From positions 1 to 64,000 of the forward strand of contig WEDG01002483.1 in NCBI GenBank assembly GCA_017591395.1: a stretch of 64,000 nt of DNA. Direction: 5' to 3'. The notes beneath the pieces were generated by a model, which worked only from the letters and a program-made list of their open reading frames with translations, ran no database searches and was not told the origin of the DNA. Origin of the DNA: Schistocephalus solidus. Lineage: Eukaryota; Platyhelminthes; Cestoda; Diphyllobothriidea; Diphyllobothriidae. Below are positions 57,351 to 64,000 of the stretch, piece by piece. The position numbers were made by a program, and so were the translations under genes. Within the stretch, counting starts at the first letter, position 1, and each line of letters begins with the position of its first letter.

Positions 57351-57864
57351 GACTCTGACAATTGTCAGAGTCTGCCTTAAAACGATAAGATGTGAGCCGG
57401 TTTGGAGTGTTGGATAATTTTTTTCTGCATTTCCTTTTTGAATCCTTTTTACAAATCATTCGTAATTCGATTAAGGGGTCAACAAACGTAGCTGCACAGG
57501 TGTAAAGGCGATTTTCAGAAAGACGTATGCCTGAGTTGCCATCATGCCCCATGCTGTTGGACGACGATGAGGGTGTACCGCGATATTTACAGCTACCTCG
57601 CAGCTCACCTGCCATCTTCCACAATGACTACGTGCTGTCGACGGACGTTCCAGACAACGTGATACTGATCGGTTGCAGACCGTGCGTTCTGACATCGATT
57701 ACCGCTAACGGAATACAGTACCGTCCGTTTGTTGACTGCTGTGACTTTTTTACAACATCTATTTCTTCTTCCAGCCTTTTCATGTTTAAAGCCTCAACTT
57801 TGACAACTAGTCCTTTGACTGCAACCCTATCGGATATTATATGTAAATATGTTGCTTTTAACAT
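57346..57864 (-). other. Minus-strand ORF split by one TAG, unknown
   Basis: A frame of about 173 codons is interrupted only by TAG at 57628-57630. The first half has a coiled-coil-like segment (VEALNMKRLEEEIDVVKKSQ), the second a Ser-rich linker and a Lys/Arg-rich end (KKDSKRKCRKKL). The plus strand is also open here (57527-57913, with MPELPSCPMLLDDDEG). I cannot say which strand, if either, is coding. Confidence 0.3.
57351..57372. repeat. 22-bp perfect palindrome
   Basis: GACTCTGACA followed by ATTGTCAGAGTC is its own reverse complement over all 22 bases. It marks the point where LINE E similarity ends. Confidence 0.9.
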
Positions 57865-58027
57865 TGATGATCACTTTATTTTCATTCCCTTGTTGCACAC
57901 TTTCCAAAAATAATGACTATTTTCAAACGCTTTTTTTTCTTGTATTTTTAAAGGTTTTCCATATGCACTTGTAAATAAGATTTTAATGCATTATGATTTG
58001 CTTTTTACTCATGTATGATATTTGTAG

Positions 58028-59115
58028 ATGTACTGCGTCGTGGAATTCATCAATGATAAAAGCGTGGCCGCTGTGGCCAAAGCTTGGGTCGTCAATCCAC
58101 ACTGCGTTATGTGGCCTAAACACTCAAAGCAGCGTGAATATTTGTTGCAGAATAACATGCAGCCACCTGCCAACACAAAAGTGTACGGAGGTAGGGTCCT
58201 TAAAGAAAATTTGACCCTTGAAAAGGCTAAAAAATTGGAAAAAAAAGCTGAAGAGACAGATAATCTCTCTAGCTCCGATTCACCAGCTCTAGGCAGGGGC
58301 CTCAGAAGGAAGTAAGTTTTAAATGCTATTCATTTGTCCATATAGATATCAACGACAACTCACTTCGTCCTCGGAAGATGAGGACAATCTCATTCGCAAT
58401 CTATTAAACATGTATTATTGGACCACCACTGTGCATGAAGTTCTGCTGGGGTGGATCCAGTGAAAAGCGGTCATTTATTGGCTGCCCCCTATATACATTG
58501 TTTACTGGCAGGTCATAACGTTTTCTAAGGTTTGCAGAGGCCCTAAAGCGACATACCACCTTCAATAACTGTTCTGCCGAAGTAATTCGCAGAACAGCAA
58601 TTGACTGGTTCCATGGGGCCAGAGACAGGTACGGTGGGAGAGCGAAACGCCGGGAGGCAACTGAGAAGGTAAAACTACTCCATTGAATTGATCCAGCATA
58701 CTTATTCAGCTTCCGGAATGTCTCAACAGTGGTCCAAATTGCACAACGCAGTCTACTTCCGAAAACATGGTAAGTATCTCAATGTCCTTACACCAACATA
58801 TTTCTTATTTTGTAGTGATATTTATTTTAATCCTTACTTTGTTATTTATAACTCTTTTCATAATGTTCCCCACGGTAAGCAACATATTTATTATTTTGTA
58901 GTGATATTTATTTTAATCCTTACTTTGTTATTTATAACTCTTTTCATAATGTTCCCCACGGTTACCCACATATTTCTTACTTTGTAGTGATATTTATTTT
59001 AATCCTTACGTTGTTATTTATAACTCTTTTCATAATATTCCCCACGATTAACAACATATTTCTTATTTTGTAGGTACCACCACCGGATTACGCCAACCAT
59101 GTGGACCAACATTGA
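58028..59115 (+). CDS. Small spliced gene, DUF4806-associated N-terminal module
   Basis: Predicted exons 58028-58311, 58346-~58430, ~58540-58668, 58710-58769, 59074-59115. ATG 58028 follows an acceptor TTTGTAG directly. Exon 1 reads MYCVVEFINDKSVAAVAKAW, CVMWPKHSK, then YGGRVL, LEKAKKLEKKAEETDNLSS and GRGLRRK. This matches the layout I know from DUF4806-containing and related animal proteins: a short beta module with a W-P motif, 'V-R-V-L', 'EAxxKxKKAEExSDL', then a basic and acidic-Ser stretch (YQRQLTSSSEDED). The last exons give LPECLNSGPN and VPPPDYANHVDQH then TGA. The DUF4806 domain itself is missing. AATAAA at about 59157. The exon 2-3 junction is uncertain (weak donor). The role is unknown; such genes are often multicopy and TE-associated. 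Confidence 0.5.
58795..59073 (+). repeat. 86-bp tandem repeat, 3.2 units, with splice signals
   Basis: ACATATTTCTT occurs at 58796, with repeats at 58882, 58968 and 59054, exactly 86 bp apart. Each unit contains an acceptor-like TTATTTTGTAG; the first unit ends CACGGTAAGC, a donor-like site. The last partial unit supplies the acceptor of the terminal exon (59073). Units differ at only a few positions. Confidence 0.9.
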
Positions 59116-59390
59116 CAAGTTTATCCAACGCATGTACAGTTTTATTTATTTTTTTATAATAAACTACTTTGCAAAATTTCATCTCCACATATCCTATTTC
59201 ATGAGTGAGTTGGTACTTCGCAGTAATGGCTTGAATGAATCCAAACGTAAGCCATATTAATTGTTTAAAATTGGGCCGTTAATAGAACAATAATTATGGG
59301 TATATAAGTAGTGGCCGATTAGGATAGGGAAGGCTATGGGCGCTGGGCGTACGGAATAAAGGAAAAGGGGCTGCTAATGCGAGAAAATCG

Positions 59391-59560
59391 TGGGGTCCCG
59401 CTGCGCAAATTTTTCCAGTGAGGGGGCCAGAGGGGGCCACACCATCCAATTTGCCCCCGTCTGGCCCCGCCAGTTAGCCCCACCTGACCCTTTATAGCCC
59501 TGCCTAGCCCCCTGGGCCAGAGGGGCTAGGCGTGGCTGGTGCTGGTAGGGTACTGCATTC
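59391..59560. repeat. GC-rich block with nested inverted repeats
   Basis: GGGGCCAGAGGGGGC (59423-59437) pairs with GCCCCCGTCTGGCCCC (59453-59468), and CCTAGCCCC (59503-59511) pairs with GGGGCTAGG (59522-59530) around a 10-base loop. The block is far more GC-rich than its surroundings and lies just inside the right edge of the nested insertion. Confidence 0.8.
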
Positions 59561-59599
59561 TTTGCAAAACATCTTACGATGGAATCTTAACCGGTTCCA

Positions 59600-61985
59600 A
59601 CGTTTCAGATATCCTCATTTAATGTTTTCAGCACCATTGATTTCTCCTTAGAACTAATTCATAAGCAAATAATGCATCTGAAAAACTCGCATTCTTCCGG
59701 GACTGACTGTATTTCATACTTAGTTATTCAGAGTGTGTTGAGCATTCCCCGATTTCTTAGCCATGCATTATCAGTTTATCGTTTAAATGGATTCTTTCCT
59801 GACTCAGGTAAAACATTTATTATTCTTCCTGTCTTCAAGTCGGGATCTCGTTCGGACGTAATCAATTATCGAGGCGTTCACAAAACCGCCGCTCTAGCAA
59901 AACTTCTTGAACAAATATCTTTAATCAAAATCTCAACTTTTGCTTAGAAAATAAGCTCTTAAGTGACTCGCAATATGATTTTCTACCTGGGAGATGAAGC
60001 GAAGTGTGTCACTTAGCTTTTCTTAACCTTGCCACTTCCCTTCGTAATGAGCAACAGTCAGTGGTTGTGATCTTCTTTGATCTGAGCAAAGCATTTGACA
60101 AGGTACCGCATAGACGTCTTCTGGTGAAACTGGAAGCCCTCGGCATCCGGTCTCCTCTCCTTAACCTCATTGGTTCCTTCTTGTCTAACCACAGCCAGAA
60201 CGTCTTAGAAGGTAATAGCTATTTGACGCCTTACGAGTGGCCTTTTGCAAGGCACGGTTCTAGGTCCCCTTCTCTTCATTCTGTTCACAAACGAAATTTC
60301 AACTTCACTCACAAATTCACAAAATTTCGTTTACGCTGACGATCTTAAGTGCATTTATTCATTTTCTAAAGACTTCCAATATTTGCGTTGATAAAAGCAA
60401 CACTGATATACTAAGGCTCTTACATTAGAGCTCAAGTTGGCAGATGGAAGTTTCTTCATCAAAGAGTAGTTTCATGTGTTTTGTCCCTGCCAAGCTTCCT
60501 GGACCCCTAGTGTTTCAACATAGTAAAATTTTAGAACGACCAACCATAATAGACTTAGGTCTACGTTACACGAATGAGCTAGCATTATCGGCTCATGCAG
60601 ATCGAATTTCTGCAAAGGCTGCACAGATATGTGGTTTTATATCACATAATGTCTTCCTTCCGGGAATAAAGTTAAACATGTACCGCATGTTTGTTCTTTC
60701 TTTCCTATAATACTGCTATCTCCTCTTTGGGCTGATGAACGCCTCTGACCGCAGTAAGATTGAAAAATCAGAGGGTTTATACTCGAAGACTATTTTTCTC
60801 TTCCTGGATCCCGTATCTCTTAAACGCATAGATGCAAATTAGGAATCTTTAAACTTCGTTGGTTAGAAGACTCAAAGCCGGCCTCTGCTTCCTGTTTCGC
60901 GTTTACTTTAGCTCAAATCTCCCATGAATTAACGCTCTCACTCCCGTAGATCGAACCTATGCCAATCGTAATTCCTCCATGATCATTTCACCACCCCTTA
61001 GGTCCACAACTAATCTTTCTCAGATTTTTGACTCCAAATATGCTTTAATATGGAATAATCTTCCACTGCAAATAAGGTTGTCGTCTACACTAGCTATTTT
61101 CAAAAACAAATAACGCAAACATTTAACTTCGGAAGATATAAAGTCCTTATTGTCTGCTTCCTTCCCAAACTCGCAACTTTTGGATTTTGAAAATGGTCCT
61201 CCTGGTATTTTAGGCAGCTCCCTTGATATTATATTGGTCTGTAATTATATTTCAATCATTATCGGCAGAGTCAATGTTTGCATTCACATTTTCGTCCCTT
61301 CTTTTAAACTAACATCGCCAACTCTTGACAACCTTGATACTTTCCTCCGATTTTGCAACCCCGACGATGGTCTCCAGGTTCAATTGATGATCAAAGGCAG
61401 GTTCTGATGGTTTTGCCACTTTGATTAGTGGACTATTCAGTCAGCAAGGTCGCATCTCGATGATGGTCTCATGACCTCAACTGTCCCTTCTTCGTTTTGA
61501 CTCTTGTGTCCACGATGATTTCCTCCTCTCGCACCTCCACTGGTGGTTATAAACAGTAGCTCGGACTGATCTATTATCTCTCACACGACAAGGAGCGTTC
61601 CGAACCATCATTCGTTTTCCGCAACAGCACAATACTATCCCATTGCATCTAGCTATTTATTCTTTAGTGAAGCAGTTTTTTCTCCTAAATTGTTTTTAAA
61701 TTGGTGGCTCGCTGAACTCCACCTCCGATTTAACCGTATGAGATTTTTTATTGCTTCTTTTCTAGTTCCCCGTTTATGTCAAAGATTGTTGACTATTTGT
61801 TTAAAAAATGGCAAATCGTTCTGAATCGGATATGCCTTACATATTATTCATTTCTGCTGTTAATATGGCTGCCTACATAATGCAGCAATTATCCACTTTG
61901 TATTTATTTATTTATACTGTGATACTAAGTTTGAAATGACGGTGCTCTCTGTGCCTTTAATATCCAATTTATTTATTTATATGTT
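59600..61985 (+). mobile_element. LINE E, 3' part (reverse transcriptase and tail)
   Basis: Resumes at the RT N-terminus and runs to a 3' tail (61925-61980: GAAATGACGGTGCTCTCT, then AATTTATTTATTTATA). RT blocks lie at 59672-60710, with the decayed C-terminal region to about 61120. A stretch at 61410-61920 has no recognised coding content. Confidence 0.8.
59672..60710 (+). pseudogene. LINE E reverse transcriptase, broken
   Basis: ORF 59672-59947: SSGTDCISYLVIQSVLS (RT0), GKTFIILPVFKSGSRSD (RT1) and NYRGVHKTAALAKLLEQI. ORF 60004-60339: VVVIFFDLSKAFDKVPHRRL (motif A Asp present) and NLIGSFLSNHSQNVLEG, with motif B decayed. Motif C (NFVYADDLKC, both Asp intact) is at about 60325-60350 in a different frame. 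ORF 60444-60710 is the thumb region (IDLGLRYTNEL, SHNVFLPG). Frame breaks near 59948, 60250 and 60360 inactivate it. Confidence 0.85.
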
Positions 61986-62029
61986 AAACACCCACTTTCA
62001 AACCATCCTCGCACTGTATAAATATATCA

Positions 62030-62600
62030 AAGAACGCTATGTGTTTCTTAGGAGCAATCTGGAGGTCCTTCGTTAATTTTGACGGAGAGCTATATGGGCG
62101 TGTGTTAGGAACATTTATCTGACCGGTGATGGAATATTGCATTCAGGTGTGGCACCCCTGGATGAAACATGACTACGTTCTGTTAGAGAAAGTTCAACGG
62201 TGACGATCAAACTACTCAGCGGATTGTAATGCCTACCCTATCAGGGCCGACTAGAAAGACTTCAAATTTTTCCTCTCTCTTACAGGCAATACAAAGGGTA
62301 TATGATCTCAGTCATCAAACTGATCAGAGGAGTTAATTGTGCTCTTCAAATGGCCGAATTTTTGAATTGGCAAACATGACAAGTCTTTGAGGTCACCAAT
62401 ACAAACTGAAGAGAAACCACACCAAACTTAATGTGAGGGCCATCTTCTTTGCCCAACGGGTGATTAAAGAATTGAACAAACTGCTAACTTCCGTTGTTCA
62501 GGCTGAAAGCGTTATAATGTTTAAATGAAGACTTGATGATATACTAAAACTACTATCACCATGTAAGAATTGCATATTTTGCTAGTGTGTATCTGTAAAT
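62030..62600 (+). pseudogene. LINE RT C-terminal fragment
   Basis: Frame-broken pieces read VMEYCIQVWHPW, MKHDYVLLEKVQR and FPLSYRQYKGYMIS...LIRGVNCAL, the thumb and C-terminus of a CR1-like RT. No catalytic part remains. Confidence 0.65.
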
Positions 62601-62789
62601 AGGGTTTACGAAGGCTCTGCATATCTCTCTTATATACACTGAATTATTGGACGCCCATTTCGCCGCACCTACCTATTGAGCGGAGGGCATTAGGAAAGAC
62701 AAAATAGTTATTGCTAGGTCCTTATGTTTGGATACATTTGACAGCCACCTTCAGTTAAGGAAGTATTGATGGTAGTCACCTATCGTGAT

Positions 62790-64000
62790 TGCTTTCTTCG
62801 TTTAAGAGCCGCAATGCAACGCATTTCTCAAAGTCAAACTGCATCTGCCATTTGTTGAACCATTCAGAAAGGTGATCGAGTGATTCTTGTTAAGTCTGTT
62901 CATCAATGCTGCATCAAATTGGTTGCAATACTTTGATGTCGTTTGCGAAACTGCCTCCCGTGTTGTCCAAACCATTCATACAAGCATTGACATAGATGAA
63001 GAAAATTAATGGCTCAAGAACGGAGCCCAGAGGAACACCACTCACGACTGGCACGGAAATTGATTTCCCATTGTTAATGCACATGGACTGTGATTGGCCT
63101 ATCAAGAAGTTTTCTAACTAATTGAGTAAATTCCCCCTTGTTCCGGATTCTCAGACTTTGAAGAGTAACCTGTGGTGAGAAGCACTAGCAAAGGTTTTTT
63201 TAGTCGATGTAGACGAGCTTAACGTTGGTGTTCTCATCTTACGACCTGGACCAATGTTCCATCGAACAGAGCATCTTGCTCAAACAGGAGTGGTTTCCTC
63301 GAAATCCATGTCGAGCACTGTCAAGGAAATTTTTTTGTGAAACTTCATGCGGACCTTTTTGATGATTTTTTCCATCACTTTGCAACAAATGCATAGTTGG
63401 CTCACCGGTCAATAGTATTTAGCGCTGGTACTTGATTCACCCTTGAGAATAGGGTGTATATTTGCTGATTTCCAATCGGATGGGAGGATGCCTAGATGCC
63501 TAGGAAGATCCTTCTTCAACTCTTCTTCTTTAAATTGTGTGTCCTTAATGACTGCATCGTTACTACTTGTATGTAGGACTTTTTCGGTGAAATTCTTTAT
63601 AATGCATATTTTGATTTGTATCTACATACCCACTCCCTCTCCAAACAGGGCGGTTTGCCTGTTGTTCTTTTTTAATTGCACCATTTTGGCACATAGCGTC
63701 GTTAATAACGCCCCTGATAGTGGTCCAATCGACATCCAGATATCTGGTAAGAATGTTTTGCCAACAAAGTGCCAATTAATCATCCCTCATCGCAGATTAA
63801 TGTGCGTGCCGGTAATTAAGTCGAACATCAGGAGTGTCCGCTTACTTGGTGCGCTAACAGTATTCCCACAGCAGCATGACTGTCTTTTTTACCAAGCGGC
63901 GTGAGTGACCTAAATTTATTAACATTAATTGGGTCATTTGAAAGAACGAGCTCAGAGCAATTCAAGATTTGAGCCTCTCTACCTCTCGTTGGAAATCTAA
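62790..64000 (-). mobile_element. CR1-like LINE fragment, minus strand, runs off the window
   Basis: Read on the minus strand: linker at 63775-63563 (LDVDWTTIRGVINDAM, QQANRPVWRGSG), RT1 near 63480-63440 (SDWKSANIHPIL-type), a motif A region near 63205, then ORF 63105-62914 with ISVPVVSGVPLGSVLEPLIF (motif B) and SFANDIKVLQPI (motif C FADD changed to FAND). The last part near 62850 reads the WFNKWQMQFDFEKC-type block. Same family as 43325-44790. It may continue beyond 64000. Confidence 0.78.

Larger units (their letters stand above)
57351..59590 (+). mobile_element. 2.2 kb insertion nested in LINE E
   Basis: LINE E stops at its endonuclease-RT linker near 57350 and resumes near 59600 (FSTIDFSLELIHKQI, then RT0). 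The DNA between is unrelated: a 22-bp perfect palindrome at the left edge (57351-57372), a minus-strand ORF, a small spliced gene (58028-59115), an 86-bp tandem repeat and a GC-rich hairpin block (59391-59560) near the right edge. No terminal inverted repeats or target-site duplication could be confirmed, so the element class is open; exact ends are approximate. Confidence 0.55.

Noticed and set aside
1..64000. CRISPR array, operons or bacterial contamination
   Set aside because: No regularly spaced short repeats with spacers, no ribosome-binding-site spaced gene chains; introns and LINEs throughout show eukaryotic DNA.

Overview
This is eukaryotic DNA with low gene density, AT-rich introns, canonical GT-AG splice sites (some introns only 34-60 nt) and many decayed retroelements. 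The reverse transcriptase family at 34.4-38.9 kb and 45.4-48.96 kb ends in repeated C2H2 zinc fingers of the IGLVGHLRIH type. I associate that protein with diphyllobothriidean tapeworms (Schistocephalus, Spirometra, Dibothriocephalus), so a flatworm, probably a tapeworm, is my best guess. The organism is inferred, not proven.

The main host gene lies on the + strand from about 5.46 to 33.3 kb. It is a multi-exon ALIX/PDCD6IP-type gene (BRO1 domain followed by V domain) of about 720 codons, rebuilt here exon by exon from splice sites, reading phase and resemblance to the ALIX family. Exons lie at 5458-5672, 6338-6444, 6505-6617, 9455-9608, 13396-13505, 14708-14824, 19486-19832, 28184-28355, 28970-29113, 30498-30726, perhaps 30803-30820, 30860-31183 and 33173-33284 (or to 33379). 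All junctions agree in phase except the one after 30726. No proline-rich tail was found.

Large introns carry repeats: a Penelope-like GIY-YIG relic (about 8.0-8.3 kb, minus), a tRNA-derived SINE (15.17 kb), a CR1-like LINE (22.6-25.4 kb, minus) and a foldback element (26.58-27.18 kb). From 34.4 kb on the window is almost entirely mobile DNA: two copies of the zinc-finger-tailed LINE, a Penelope-like RT relic (41.5-42.05 kb, minus), several CR1-like LINEs (43.3-44.8, 51.3-54.5, 54.95-57.35 plus 59.6-61.98, 62.0-62.6, 62.8-64.0 minus), a second SINE and diverged tandem repeats. Every retroelement copy has stops or frameshifts.

Two rearrangements stand out. A segment of about 2.25 kb holding the seventh coding exon of the ALIX-like gene (19067-21315) is duplicated at 48954-51306, where it cuts off the 3' end of the second zinc-finger LINE; the exon copy is still open with usable splice sites. 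The LINE at 54.95-61.98 kb is split by about 2.2 kb of foreign DNA (57.35-59.59 kb) that carries a small spliced gene resembling the N-terminal module of DUF4806-type proteins, an 86-bp tandem repeat containing splice signals, and a GC-rich hairpin block.
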